64,000 bases of DNA from contig NZ_VDOR01000002.1 of assembly GCF_007666205.1 (NCBI RefSeq), positions 248,001 through 312,000 on the forward strand, read 5' to 3'. The notes beneath the pieces are model-generated. The model saw only the letters and a program-made list of their open reading frames with translations, had not been told where the DNA came from and ran no database searches. Of this stretch, positions 51,678 through 60,222 are shown piece by piece. Each line of letters starts with the position of its first letter. Position 1 is the first letter of the stretch. The stretch comes from Kocuria palustris. Lineage in GTDB: Bacteria; Actinomycetota; Actinomycetes; Actinomycetales; Micrococcaceae. The translations under genes and the position numbers were made by a program.

Positions 51678-52805
51678 ATGACTTCTGCGGATCGTCCCGA
51701 GCTCTCGGAGCTGACCACCACCCGGATCGGCGGGCCCGCGGGGCAGTACCGCCGCGCGCGGAGCCAGCAGGAGATCATCGCCGCTGTGCAGGAGGCCGAT
51801 GCCGCCGGGCGCCCGGTGCTGCTCGTGGGCGGCGGCTCCAACCTGCTCGTGGGCGACGACGGGTTCGACGGCGTCGTGGTGCACCTGACCTCCCAGGGGG
51901 TCGCCGTCGCACGGGATGCCGAGGGGACCGGGGCGCTCGTGACCGTTCAGGCGGGCCACTCCTGGGACGACGTGGTCGAGCAGACGGTCGAGCAGGGGCT
52001 CGTGGGCCTCGAGGCGCTGTCCGGCATCCCCGGCACCGCCGGGGCCACGCCGGTGCAGAACGTCGGCGCCTACGGCAGCGAGGTCTCGCGCACCATCGAG
52101 AGCGTGCGCGTGTGGGACCGCCGCGACGCCGAGGTGCGCGGCTTCACGGCCGACGAGCTCGAGTTCGCCTACCGGGACTCGCTGCTCAAGCGCACGACCG
52201 AGTCCGGCTCCCCGCGCTACGTCGTCCTCGAGGTCGCGTTCCGCCTGGTCGCCGGGACGGCGTCCTCCCCGGTCCAGTACGGCCAGCTGGCCGATGCCCT
52301 GGGGGTCGCGGTCGGCGAGAGCGCGCCCCTGCGGGCCGTGCGCGAGACGGTGCTCGGGCTGCGCGGCTCGAAGGGGATGGTCCTGGACCCGCAGGACCCG
52401 GACACGTTCAGCACCGGGTCGTTCTTCACGAATCCGATCGTGGCCGTCGACGACGCCGAGCAGCTGCTGCCGGCCGACGCCCCGCGCTTCCCCGTCGTCG
52501 ACGGCGCCGGGGCGCCGGTCGAGGGGCAGACGAAGCTCTCGGCCGCCTGGCTGATCGATCGGTCCGGCTTCGGCAAGGGCTTCGGCCTGCCCGGCACGCG
52601 CAACGAGCGACTGGGTCTGGAGGGCGAGGACGTGGCACGGGGCCGCAGCGCGGTGTCCACCAAGCACACCCTGGCCATGACCAATCGCGGCGAGGCCAGC
52701 GCGGCCGACGTTGAGGCCCTGGCGCGCACCGTGCGCGACGGCGTGGCAGAGGCCTACGGCATCCGCCTGGTGCCGGAGCCGGTGATGGTGGGCTTCTCGC
52801 TGTGA
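51678..52805 (+). CDS. murB: UDP-N-acetylenolpyruvoylglucosamine reductase MurB
   Basis: 375-residue FAD enzyme completing UDP-MurNAc for peptidoglycan. LVGGGSNLLVGDDGFDG (FAD site, about 52-68), LSGIPGTAGATPVQNVGAYGSEV (about 115-137), and the type I GSFFTNPIV with the active-site serine (about 252). It ends in the type I C-terminal region with NRGEASAADVEALARTVRDGV. ATG 51678 has TAGGAT (51665-51670) ending 7 nt upstream: leaderless although just behind another gene. Stop overlaps the next GTG. Confidence 0.96.
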   Translation: MTSADRPELSELTTTRIGGPAGQYRRARSQQEIIAAVQEADAAGRPVLLVGGGSNLLVGDDGFDGVVVHLTSQGVAVARDAEGTGALVTVQAGHSWDDVVEQTVEQGLVGLEALSGIPGTAGATPVQNVGAYGSEVSRTIESVRVWDRRDAEVRGFTADELEFAYRDSLLKRTTESGSPRYVVLEVAFRLVAGTASSPVQYGQLADALGVAVGESAPLRAVRETVLGLRGSKGMVLDPQDPDTFSTGSFFTNPIVAVDDAEQLLPADAPRFPVVDGAGAPVEGQTKLSAAWLIDRSGFGKGFGLPGTRNERLGLEGEDVARGRSAVSTKHTLAMTNRGEASAADVEALARTVRDGVAEAYGIRLVPEPVMVGFSL

Positions 52806-53347
52806 GCGGGCCCGCCCCCGGGCCCCCGCAGCCGGATCCCGGGGCGCCCGTCCGGCCCGCCGCGGAGACCGAGGCCGCCGCCGACCCCCGTCAGCGGCCC
52901 GGGACGGAGCTCGGCGAGGAGATCCAGCGCGGCCAGGACGAGAACCATCCCCTCCGACGGCGGCTGCGGGCCTTCCAGGACTGGTCCCACCGCGGCTCCC
53001 GGCTGCGCCGAGTCCTGGTCATCGGGACGGTCTCGATCGTGGGCTTCGCGCTGCTGGCCGCCGGGGTGGTCATGTGGTTCATCCCCGGGCCCGGGTGGCT
53101 GTTCGTCTTCCTGGGCATCGGCGTGTGGTCGCTCGAGTTCACCTGGGCGGAGCGGCTCAACGGCTGGGCGCTGCGTCAGCTCGCGCGGCTGTGGGCGTGG
53201 TGGCGCGACACCCGTCTGGTGGGCTGGTGGCGCTGGTGCGTCTCCGGGCCCGCCGAGCGCTCGCAGAGGGCCGGGGAGGCAGCCGAGGCGCAGCGCAGGG
53301 GCCGCCCCGTCCGCAGCGGCGCGCGCAACGACCCGCCGGGGGCCTGA
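52802..53347 (+). CDS. PGPGW (TIGR02611-type) transmembrane protein
   Basis: 181 residues. A hydrophilic N-terminus (1-60), then helix 1 (about 74-95, VLVIGTVSIVGFALLAAGVV) and helix 2 with the family mark WFIPGPGWLFVFLGIGVWSLEFTWAERL (about 97-123). The basic Trp/Arg-rich remainder (ARLWAWWRDTRLVGWWRWC) may lie on the membrane surface. Function unknown. The GTG start overlaps the murB stop (GTGA), so the two are coupled. Confidence 0.85.
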   Translation: MSGPAPGPPQPDPGAPVRPAAETEAAADPRQRPGTELGEEIQRGQDENHPLRRRLRAFQDWSHRGSRLRRVLVIGTVSIVGFALLAAGVVMWFIPGPGWLFVFLGIGVWSLEFTWAERLNGWALRQLARLWAWWRDTRLVGWWRWCVSGPAERSQRAGEAAEAQRRGRPVRSGARNDPPGA

Positions 53348-53406
53348 CTCCCGCTGCGGCGGCGTGCCGGGGCTCCCCGGAGCGAGCAGGGATCAGCGGG
53401 AAGGGC

Positions 53407-54552
53407 TCAGAGGGCCCCGACCGCGATCCGGAGCATCCGGCGCAGCGGCTCAGCGGCCCCCCACAGGAGCTGGTCGCCGACCGTGAAGGCCGAGAGGTAC
53501 TGCGGGCCCATCGACATCTTGCGCAGGCGCCCCACCGGGATCCGCAGCGAGCCGGAGGCCGAGACGGGGGTCAGCCCGCTCATCGAGGCCTCCTTCTCGT
53601 TCGGCACCACCGCGGCCCACTCGTTGTCGGCCTCCAGGAGCCGCTCGATCTCCTCGACCGGGATGTCCTCGGTCAGCTTGAGCGTCAGCGCCTGGGAGTG
53701 CGAGCGCATGGCGGCGATGCGCACGCACAGCCCGTCGATCGGGATGGTCCGCTCGCCGGAGCGGCCCAGGATCTTGTTGGTCTCCTTCTCGGCCTTCCAC
53801 TCCTCCCGGGACCGGCCATCGCCCATGTCGGCGTCGATCCAGGGGATGAGCGAGCCGGCCAGCGGGACGCCGAACTGCTCGGCATCGAGGTCGCCCGAGC
53901 GCTGGGCCTCGAGGACCTTCCGGTCGATCTCCAGGATGGCGGAGGCCGGATCCGAGAGCTCGGCCGAGACGGCGTCGCCGAGATCGCCGAACTGCCGGAG
54001 CACCTCGCGCATGTGCCGGGCGCCACCGCCGGAGGCGGCCTGGTAGGTCATCGAGGTGGCCCACTCGACCAGGCCGCTGCGGAACAGGCCGCCCAGCCCC
54101 ATGAGCATGCACGAGACCGTGCAGTTGCCGCCCACGAAGTCCTTGGTGCCCCCGGCCAGCGCGGCGTCGATGACGTCGCGGTTCACGGGATCCAGCACGA
54201 TGACGGAGCTGTCCTCCATGCGCAGCGTGGACGCGGCGTCGATCCACAGCCCGTCCCACCCGCTCTCGCGCAGCCGACGGTGCATCTGCGAAGTGTAGCC
54301 GCCGCCCTGGGCGGTCACGATGATCGGCAGCTTCCGCAGCGCCTCGACGTCGTCCGCGTCCTGCAGGACGCCCGTGTCGCCGAGCCCCTCGATCGCCGGG
54401 GCCGGGGACCCGGGGGAGGAGGTCGAGAAGAAGACGGGCTGGATGTCGGCGAAGTCGCCCTCGGCGCGCATGCGGTCCATGAGGACGGAGCCGACCATCC
54501 CGCGCCATCCGACGAGGCCGACGGCGGGTGCGGAGCTGTGATCGGTGGTCAT
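53407..54552 (-). CDS. asd: Aspartate-semialdehyde dehydrogenase, enterobacterial-type
   Basis: 381 residues, NADPH-dependent reduction of aspartyl phosphate, feeding lysine/diaminopimelate, threonine and methionine. [18 protein letters not shown] (nucleotide site), [16 protein letters not shown] with the active-site Cys (about 138), [13 protein letters not shown], and [19 protein letters not shown] at the end. These follow the E. coli-type Asd almost throughout, not the shorter type of Corynebacterium/Mycobacterium. TACACT (54559-54564, minus strand) ends 6 nt before the ATG: leaderless. Confidence 0.96.
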   Translation of the reverse strand: MTTDHSSAPAVGLVGWRGMVGSVLMDRMRAEGDFADIQPVFFSTSSPGSPAPAIEGLGDTGVLQDADDVEALRKLPIIVTAQGGGYTSQMHRRLRESGWDGLWIDAASTLRMEDSSVIVLDPVNRDVIDAALAGGTKDFVGGNCTVSCMLMGLGGLFRSGLVEWATSMTYQAASGGGARHMREVLRQFGDLGDAVSAELSDPASAILEIDRKVLEAQRSGDLDAEQFGVPLAGSLIPWIDADMGDGRSREEWKAEKETNKILGRSGERTIPIDGLCVRIAAMRSHSQALTLKLTEDIPVEEIERLLEADNEWAAVVPNEKEASMSGLTPVSASGSLRIPVGRLRKMSMGPQYLSAFTVGDQLLWGAAEPLRRMLRIAVGAL

Positions 54553-54579
54553 GGCCCCAGTGTAGGGGGGCCACGGCGG

Positions 54580-54596
54580 GCCCCGCGATGCGGGGC
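54580..54596 (-). terminator. Small hairpin after the GNAT gene
   Basis: GCCCCGC (54580-54586), GAT, GCGGGGC (54590-54596), 20 nt beyond the GNAT stop and just before the asd -10 region. Confidence 0.45.
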
Positions 54597-54616
54597 GGGC
54601 CGAAGATCGCGGCCGA

Positions 54617-54964
54617 TCAGTCCGCGACGACCGCGCGGAACTGCGGGAACCGCTCGAGGTAGTCCTGGACGTAGGTGCAGGTGGGGCGCACCAGGACGCC
54701 GGCCGCCTGGCAGCTCTCGAGCAGCAGGGTGACCAGCGTGCGGGCGTAGCCCTGCCGGCTGCAGCGCTCGTCGATGATCGTGTGCTGCAGCTCGAGGGTG
54801 CCGTCCGTGCGGCGCTCGACGCCCTCGAACCCGATGAGCGTGTCGTCGAGCCACAGCTCGATCCGGCCGCTGCCGGTGTTGTCGACCAGATGCAGCTGCG
54901 GGTCCTCGTGGATCCGCGGCTGCGGGTGCTCGATGCCGTCCGGGGCATCCTGCGGGGCGCTCAT
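54617..54964 (-). CDS. Small GNAT-type N-acetyltransferase (GNAT_CG/YjdJ type)
   Basis: 115 residues. The acetyl-CoA site is [30 protein letters not shown] (about 61-90) and the short-family end is [17 protein letters not shown]. Members lack the N-terminal strands of full GNATs; substrates are unknown. ATG 54964 has AGGAGG 5 nt upstream. It lies between folA and asd on the same strand, with a hairpin after it, so is probably transcribed alone. Confidence 0.88.
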   Translation of the reverse strand: MSAPQDAPDGIEHPQPRIHEDPQLHLVDNTGSGRIELWLDDTLIGFEGVERRTDGTLELQHTIIDERCSRQGYARTLVTLLLESCQAAGVLVRPTCTYVQDYLERFPQFRAVVAD

Positions 54965-55076
54965 GGGGGCCTCCTGTCCGTCGGATCCGGCCGGCTCCGA
55001 CGGAGCCCCCGGACCGGCCGTGCTCGGCCGTCGGTGCGGTGCTGGGCACCATGCTACCGGTGCGGGCGCCGCGGGA

Positions 55077-55619
55077 TCAGCGGCGCCAGTGCTCGACGCG
55101 CCAGCGCAGGCCCGTGCGCGAGACCCGGTCCTCGCCGCGCTCGACGCGCCGCCACGGGCTCTCCAGCACCGGCGCGAGGGTGTCGCCGGGCTCGTCGAGG
55201 TCGATGACCGTCACGACGGCGTGATCGACCCGCCGGTCGGGGTCCGCGAGGGCCTCCTCGTAGAGCCGGGCGCCGCCGATCACCCAGATGTGCTCGCCGC
55301 CCGGGGCCGCCGCAGCGGCGTCGACGGCCTCGGGCCATGATCCGGCCGCGACGACCGCGGTGCCGTCCGCGCGGGGCTCCGCGAGCAGCTCGGGGTCGTC
55401 GCGACGCGACGTGACCACGACGTTCGTGCGTCCGGGCAGGGGGCGGAACCGCTGCGGGAACGACTCCCAGGTGCGCCGGCCCATGATCACCGGCCGGCCC
55501 TGCGTGGTCGCCTTGAAGTGCGCCAGGTCCTCGGGCAGGTGCCACGGCATGCCGCCGTCGCGGCCCATGACGCCGCCGGGGGTCTGCGCCCAGATCGCGC
55601 TGAGCCGAGGCGCGGGCAT
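55077..55619 (-). CDS. folA: Dihydrofolate reductase
   Basis: 180 residues. SAIWAQTPGGVMGRDGGMPWHLPEDLAHFKATT (substrate and NADPH binding, with the acidic residue near 28), RPVIMGRRTWESFP, and HIWVIGGARLYEEAL. Makes tetrahydrofolate from dihydrofolate, including the dihydrofolate released by ThyA, encoded immediately upstream. ATG 55619 overlaps the thyA stop by one base (TGATG). Confidence 0.95.
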   Translation of the reverse strand: MPAPRLSAIWAQTPGGVMGRDGGMPWHLPEDLAHFKATTQGRPVIMGRRTWESFPQRFRPLPGRTNVVVTSRRDDPELLAEPRADGTAVVAAGSWPEAVDAAAAAPGGEHIWVIGGARLYEEALADPDRRVDHAVVTVIDLDEPGDTLAPVLESPWRRVERGEDRVSRTGLRWRVEHWRR

Positions 55620-56479
55620 CAGACCGCCACCGGAGCCTTGATCCCGGGGTGGTGCCGGTAGCCCTCGAGGACCAGGTCCTCGAGCTCGTAGCCGAAGACG
55701 TCCCGGGGCCGCCGTGCGAAGCGCAGCGTCGGGTACGGGTAGGGCGCGCGGGCCAGCTGCCGCTCGACCTGCTCGACGTGGTTGTCGTAGACGTGGACGT
55801 CGCCGCCGGTCCACACGAGGTCGCCGGGCTCCAGATCGGTCTGCTGGGCGATCATCATCGTGAGCAGGGCGTAGGACGCGATGTTGAACGGGACGCCCAG
55901 GAACATGTCCGCCGAGCGCTGGTAGAGCTGGCAGGACAGCCTCCCGGGGCCGTCCTGCTGCGGCTCGACGTGGAACTGGAAGAGGGCGTGGCACGGGGGC
56001 AGGGCCATCTCGTCCACCTCGGCCGGGTTCCACGCCGTGACCACGTGGCGGCGGGAGCCGGGGTTCGTGCGGATCGACTCGACCACCCGGGCGATCTGGT
56101 CGATCGTGCCGCCGTCGGAGGTGGGCCAGGAGCGCCACTGCACGCCGTAGACCGGCCCGAGATCGCCGTTCTCGTCGGCCCATTCGTCCCAGATGGTGAC
56201 GCCGCGCTCCTGCAGCCAGCGCACGTTGGAGGAGCCCTGCAGGAACCACAGCAGCTCGAGGGCGACCGATCGGAAGTGCACCCGCTTGGTCGTCAGCAGC
56301 GGGAAGCCCCGGGAGAGGTCGTAGCGGATCTGGCGGCCGAACACGGAGCGGGTCCCGGTGCCGGTCCGATCGGGCTTGCGGGCGCCGTCGGCCATGACCT
56401 CGCGCAGCAGGTCCTCGTACGGGGTCGGGACGGTGTCGTCGGTCCCGTCGGCCGCGGTCGTCGCGGTGGTCTCGGTCAC
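55619..56479 (-). CDS. thyA: Thymidylate synthase ThyA
   Basis: 286 residues. [32 protein letters not shown] at the start, [22 protein letters not shown], the catalytic cysteine in [12 protein letters not shown] (about 167), [25 protein letters not shown], and [16 protein letters not shown]. Makes dTMP from dUMP with methylene-tetrahydrofolate, producing dihydrofolate for FolA. The GTG start has AGGAAG at about 11 nt. Coupled to folA. Confidence 0.97.
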   Translation of the reverse strand: MTETTATTAADGTDDTVPTPYEDLLREVMADGARKPDRTGTGTRSVFGRQIRYDLSRGFPLLTTKRVHFRSVALELLWFLQGSSNVRWLQERGVTIWDEWADENGDLGPVYGVQWRSWPTSDGGTIDQIARVVESIRTNPGSRRHVVTAWNPAEVDEMALPPCHALFQFHVEPQQDGPGRLSCQLYQRSADMFLGVPFNIASYALLTMMIAQQTDLEPGDLVWTGGDVHVYDNHVEQVERQLARAPYPYPTLRFARRPRDVFGYELEDLVLEGYRHHPGIKAPVAV

Positions 56480-56510
56480 GTCGGTGTCGCTTCCTGCTGG
56501 GGGCGGGTGC

Positions 56511-57494
56511 TCAGTCGTCGAAGGGCTTGACGATCTCGACCGAGATCACGCGCCGGCGGTGGCGGCGCGAGACCTGGAGCACGATCATCTCGCCCGGGGC
56601 CAGATACGGGTCCTGATCCGGCAGGATGCCGCGCAGCTCGGGGCTCAGCCGGGACCTGAGGACCCGCAGGACCGTGGGCAGCACGGGGCGGTGGGTGCAC
56701 AGGGCCGCGGAGGACTCCTTGTCGAACAGCGACTCCACGACCGCGGCGGCCTTGGCGGGCTTGCGCTTGTGCGCGGCCTCGGTGAGCTGCGGCTTCTCCT
56801 TGAGCTTCAGGCCCGCGTTCCGGGCGTACGGCGTGACCGTGGAGAGGCAGCGCAGCCACGGGGAGGTCACCACGCGCTGCGGGGTCCAGACATTGAGCAG
56901 GCGGGTCACGGCCATGGCCTGGCGCTTGCCGGTCGCGGCCAGGGGACGGTCGCCCTCGGGGCGCGACCACGACGAGCGCGGCTTGGCCTTGGCGTGGCGG
57001 ACCAGGATCACCGGGCGGACGGCGAGATCGCCGGCGCGGTGCAGCTGCTCGAGCCGGTCCAGGGGGACGAGATCCGAGCTGTTGGTCAGCAGCTTCCGCG
57101 CGCGCTGCGGCGAGACCCACTCCAGGCGGTCGACCTCGTCGCCGTCGGCCCGCGCCGTCGTCTGGGGGCCGACCTCGGCGCTCCAGTAGTGGACGTGCTT
57201 CTCTGCGCTCTTGGCCCGGTACCTGATCCCCGGCAGCGAGACGCCCAGGCGGACGTCGAGCCCGACCTCCTCGAGGACCTCGCGGTGCGCGGTCTCGGGC
57301 AGCGTCTCCTGGTCCTCCTGCTTGCCCTTGGGCCAGGACCAGTCGTCGTAGCGCGGCCGGTGGATGATCAGCAGCTCGATGCCGCCGCGGCCCGCCGGAC
57401 GCCAGCACAGGCAGCCCGCCGCGCGCACGGAGGCCTCGGTGTCGGGTGTGCGCTCCGTCGTGCGGTAGGCCAGCCGATCTGCGTTCTTGACCAT
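56511..57494 (-). CDS. NUDIX hydrolase fused to histidine phosphatase domain (MutT1-like)
   Basis: 327 residues, two domains. The N-terminal NUDIX box spans [25 protein letters not shown] (about 57-81). The C-terminal phosphoglycerate-mutase-like domain has the catalytic [11 protein letters not shown] (about 165), [13 protein letters not shown] and [11 protein letters not shown] (second His). This is the architecture of mycobacterial MutT1, which hydrolyses 8-oxo-GTP/dGTP and diadenosine polyphosphates; the same roles are inferred. ATG 57494 with GGAAGAG about 6 nt away. Same strand as thyA-folA, 31 nt upstream. Confidence 0.92.
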   Translation of the reverse strand: MVKNADRLAYRTTERTPDTEASVRAAGCLCWRPAGRGGIELLIIHRPRYDDWSWPKGKQEDQETLPETAHREVLEEVGLDVRLGVSLPGIRYRAKSAEKHVHYWSAEVGPQTTARADGDEVDRLEWVSPQRARKLLTNSSDLVPLDRLEQLHRAGDLAVRPVILVRHAKAKPRSSWSRPEGDRPLAATGKRQAMAVTRLLNVWTPQRVVTSPWLRCLSTVTPYARNAGLKLKEKPQLTEAAHKRKPAKAAAVVESLFDKESSAALCTHRPVLPTVLRVLRSRLSPELRGILPDQDPYLAPGEMIVLQVSRRHRRRVISVEIVKPFDD

Positions 57495-57555
57495 GGCGGC
57501 TCTTCCGGGTCCTCTCCTCGTGCGGTGCGCCGTCCTGCGCCGGGCGCCGTGCGCT

Positions 57556-57584
57556 GCCGCCGGGACCGGACGGGTCCCGGCGGC
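57556..57584 (-). terminator. Terminator after mshD
   Basis: 12-bp perfect stem (57556-57567 with 57573-57584) and a 5-nt loop, 61 nt beyond the mshD stop and upstream of the NUDIX gene. Confidence 0.65.
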
Positions 57585-57644
57585 GGGGCGCAGTCATGGT
57601 ATCCGCCGAATCCCGTGGTCCGGGACCGCGGCTCGGAGGGGCCC

Positions 57645-58577
57645 TCAGGCGCGGGAGAACATCACGTCCACGTGCCAGCGCCCGAAGCCCATCGACTCGT
57701 AGAGCCCGAAGGCGGCGCGGTTCTCGGCATCCACGTAGAGCAGGATCTCGGCCAGGCCCTGATCGCCGAGATGACGCAGCCCCGCCGCGGTGAGGGCCCG
57801 GCCGAGGCTGCGTCCCTGCTGCTCGGGATCGACCCCGACCACGTAGACCTCCCCGCGGGCCGGCTCGCCGCCGGAGGCGGGGTGCCGCTTGGTCCAGTGG
57901 AAGCCGAGGATCCGCGCGGGGTCCTCCCGCTCGACGGCCAGCAGCAGCCCGGCAGGGTCGAACCAGTCCTCGGCCTCGCGCTCGCGCAGGTCGGCCAGGC
58001 TCAGCTGCCCCTGCTCGGGGTGATCCGCGAAGGCCGCGGCATTGACCCGCAGCAGCTCCTGCTCGTCGGCGCCGACCTCGAAGGGGCGGATGACGACGCC
58101 GTCGGGCAGCTCGACGGCCGGCTGCTCGTCATCGGCGCTCGTCGTGCGCAGCAGGCGGTGCAGCTCGCGCACCGGCTCGAATCCCAGGGCGCCGGCCAGC
58201 GCCCGGGCGGCGGGATGATCGCCGTGCGACCAGGCGTCGACGGGCCCGTCCGCGGAGCTCAGCGCGGTCTCCACGACCGCGCGGCCGAGCCCGGCGCCGC
58301 GGTGCTCGGGGCGGACCACGGCCTCGAGCAGAGCGGGGGCTCCGGCCTCCCGGGCGGCCAGGACGACGGCGGCGGCCCGGGGGATCGAGTCATCGGGATC
58401 CGGGGCGAGGGCCAGCGCGGCCCGCTCGGGCGCGGTGCGCAGGTCGATCAGGGTCTGCTCCGAGAACGGGGGGTCGCCGTCGGCGTCCTCGGCGGCCCTG
58501 GCGAGGGCGCGGACGCCGACGAGCACGTCCGGCTCGGGCGCAGGCTGCTCGACGGGGGATGCGTTCATGCGGTCCAT
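57645..58577 (-). CDS. mshD: Mycothiol synthase MshD
   Basis: 310 residues with two tandem GNAT domains; the C-terminal one transfers acetyl from acetyl-CoA to Cys-GlcN-Ins, the last step of mycothiol. VYVVGVDPEQQGRSLGRALTAAGLRHL (acetyl-CoA site, about 228-254) and LYVDAENRAAFGLYESMGFGRW (about 263-284) are diagnostic; VRPEHRGAGLGRAVVETAL is the N-terminal domain's version. ATG 58577 is chosen for AGGAGG at 5 nt. The frame stays open upstream into a regulator relic (58647-58738). Confidence 0.93.
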   Translation of the reverse strand: MDRMNASPVEQPAPEPDVLVGVRALARAAEDADGDPPFSEQTLIDLRTAPERAALALAPDPDDSIPRAAAVVLAAREAGAPALLEAVVRPEHRGAGLGRAVVETALSSADGPVDAWSHGDHPAARALAGALGFEPVRELHRLLRTTSADDEQPAVELPDGVVIRPFEVGADEQELLRVNAAAFADHPEQGQLSLADLREREAEDWFDPAGLLLAVEREDPARILGFHWTKRHPASGGEPARGEVYVVGVDPEQQGRSLGRALTAAGLRHLGDQGLAEILLYVDAENRAAFGLYESMGFGRWHVDVMFSRA

Positions 58578-58646
58578 GGGGTCCTCCTGGGAGCTCGTCG
58601 CGGCGCGGTGCGCGGCTCCCGGCCCGGGGCGGAGGGCCGCCGGGCC

Positions 58647-58738
58647 GCAGGCGACGCCGCGCACGGTCGTGACCATCTTCTCGCGGTCCGGGCCCAGCTT
58701 GGCGCGGAAGCGGCCGATGCGCACGTCGACGACGGGAG
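58647..58738 (-). pseudogene. Relic of an OmpR-type winged-helix regulator upstream of mshD
   Basis: About 30 codons read VVDVRIGRFRAKLGPDREKM then VTTVRGVACG, closely resembling the end of an OmpR-family winged helix (pattern VDVHIxRLRAKLG...TVRxVGY). No receiver domain and no intact helix-turn-helix precede it; the gene starting at 58866 on the other strand leaves no room. The stop has been lost, so the frame runs on into mshD. A regulator of this type often precedes mshD in related actinobacteria, so this is probably a decayed copy. Confidence 0.55.
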
Positions 58739-58865
58739 GCCCGGCGCCCAGGGCGCCGGGCCGCGAGACCGCGCGCCGCCGACGCCGGGGCCCTCGGCCG
58801 CACCCGACAGGGGCGGACGGTGTCACGGTCGGAGCGGGGCCGCGGGCGAACTATCGTGGGGTCCC

Positions 58866-59507
58866 ATGACACGGGCGAAGAGTCCGCCGCGGGCGGGCAC
58901 GAAGGTTCTCACGATCGCGGTCTGCGCGACCCTCGTGCTGGCCCTCGCGCTCGCCGCGGCCGTCGCCGGGGGGATCGCCCCGTTCCTGCTCGCGGCGGCC
59001 ATGAGCGTGGTGCTGGCGCTGGGCTGGGCCCAGGCGGTGGGCATCCGCGCCCGCTACCGCCACAGCATCATCATCCTGGTCAGCGGGATCCTGGCGGCCG
59101 CCGTCTCCTGGCTGCCCAGCGGGGACCAGCTCACCTGGGCCCCGGCGATCGTCGCCATGGCGCTGATCGCGATCTTCCTGGCGGAGCTCGTGCGCGGCGA
59201 GGGCTCCGAGCACCGCCTCGAGTCCACGATCTCCTCGACCGCGGGGGTGCTGGCCGCCGTGTCCGCCTCGGGGTGGATCGCGCTGTCCCAGCATCTCCAC
59301 GACCTGGGCGACACCCCGGTGGCCATGGTGGTCGTCCCGGGGCTGGTGACCGCCGTGATCATCGGGGTCGCGGGCTACCGCCTGCTGATGTCGGGCCCGG
59401 AGCGGGCGCCCAAGCGCGGGCTGCTCTCCCTGAGCGTCCTGCCGGTCGCGCTGCTGGGCCCCACCGCCCTGTTCGCGGGCCTGATCGTGGCGCACGTGGT
59501 AATTTGA
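58866..59507 (+). CDS. Hypothetical integral membrane protein
   Basis: 213 residues, about six helices, starting with a short basic MTRAKSPPRAGTK. It contains VLALGWAQAVGIRARYRHSIIILVSGILAAAVSWLPSG and ends in a helix. It looks like a conserved Micrococcales membrane protein encoded before the nitrobindin/ygfZ genes, but I know no function. TATCGT (58852-58857) ends 8 nt before the ATG with no ribosome binding site: leaderless. Its stop lies within the promoter of the next small gene. Confidence 0.75.
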   Translation: MTRAKSPPRAGTKVLTIAVCATLVLALALAAAVAGGIAPFLLAAAMSVVLALGWAQAVGIRARYRHSIIILVSGILAAAVSWLPSGDQLTWAPAIVAMALIAIFLAELVRGEGSEHRLESTISSTAGVLAAVSASGWIALSQHLHDLGDTPVAMVVVPGLVTAVIIGVAGYRLLMSGPERAPKRGLLSLSVLPVALLGPTALFAGLIVAHVVI

Positions 59508-59511
59508 GCCC

Positions 59512-59622
59512 ATGCTTCTTGCCATCGAGATCTTCTTCCTGGTCCTGCTCGCGCTCGCGATCATCACGATCGGCGTCATCGGCGTCGTCGTGGTCAAGAA
59601 CCTCTACAAGGGGCAGATGTAA
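59512..59622 (+). CDS. 36-residue single-helix membrane protein
   Basis: Codons 59512-59622 encode MLLAIEIFFLVLLALAIITI plus GVIGVVVVKNLYKGQM: one long hydrophobic helix and a short basic end, predicted cytoplasmic C-terminus. TAATTT (59500-59505), overlapping the previous stop, ends 6 nt before the ATG, a strong leaderless promoter. The next gene starts 3 nt after the stop. The tight spacing and clean promoter argue it is real. Function unknown; too short for most gene callers. Confidence 0.75.
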   Translation: MLLAIEIFFLVLLALAIITIGVIGVVVVKNLYKGQM

Positions 59623-59625
59623 TCC

Positions 59626-60222
59626 GTGCCCATCGAGATCCCCACTGATCTCCCCGCCGAGCTCGTCCCCTTCGCCTGGCTCATCGGCGAGTGGCAGGGC
59701 GACGGATTCGTCGGCTACGGAGACGTCGAGCAGCGCCCCTTCCGGCAGCACGCCCAGTTCGCCCACAGCGGCCTCCCGTTCCTGGAGTACCGCGCGGAGA
59801 CGCACCTGATCGGCGACGACGGCCTCCCCGAGCGCCTCATCGGCATCGAGCACGGGTTCCTGCAGCTGGACCGCCGCTTCCAGGACGGCGATCCCGGCCC
59901 CGGACTGCTGCCCGGCGCCGAGCAGCCGGTGCTGAGCACCGCCGAGCAGATCGAGGGCCTGCGCCGCGAGGACGGGGGATTCCCCGTGCTGGCCGTGATC
60001 AGCCGCCCGGGCGGCGTGAGCGAGCTCTACGTCGGGGAGATCGACGGCCCGCGGATGCAGCTGGCCACGGACGCCGTGGTCCGCGCGGAGGGCGCCAAGC
60101 AGTACACCGCCGCGACCCGCATGTTCGGCCTGGTGAACGGAGACCTCTTCTGGGCCTGGGACATGGCGGCCGACGGCCGATCGCTGAGCAATCACGCCTC
60201 GGCTGAGCTGAAGAGGATATGA
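59626..60222 (+). CDS. Nitrobindin family haem-binding protein (FABP-like, peroxynitrite isomerase type)
   Basis: 198 residues, a 10-strand beta barrel of the DUF1794/THAP4-like family. The family motif LIGEWQGDGFVGY (GxWxGxG) is near residues 19-31 and the C-terminal SNHASAELKR contains the proximal haem histidine (about 191). Homologues bind ferric haem and isomerise peroxynitrite to nitrate. GTG start 3 nt after the small membrane gene; stop overlaps the ygfZ start (ATGA). Confidence 0.9.
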   Translation: MPIEIPTDLPAELVPFAWLIGEWQGDGFVGYGDVEQRPFRQHAQFAHSGLPFLEYRAETHLIGDDGLPERLIGIEHGFLQLDRRFQDGDPGPGLLPGAEQPVLSTAEQIEGLRREDGGFPVLAVISRPGGVSELYVGEIDGPRMQLATDAVVRAEGAKQYTAATRMFGLVNGDLFWAWDMAADGRSLSNHASAELKRI

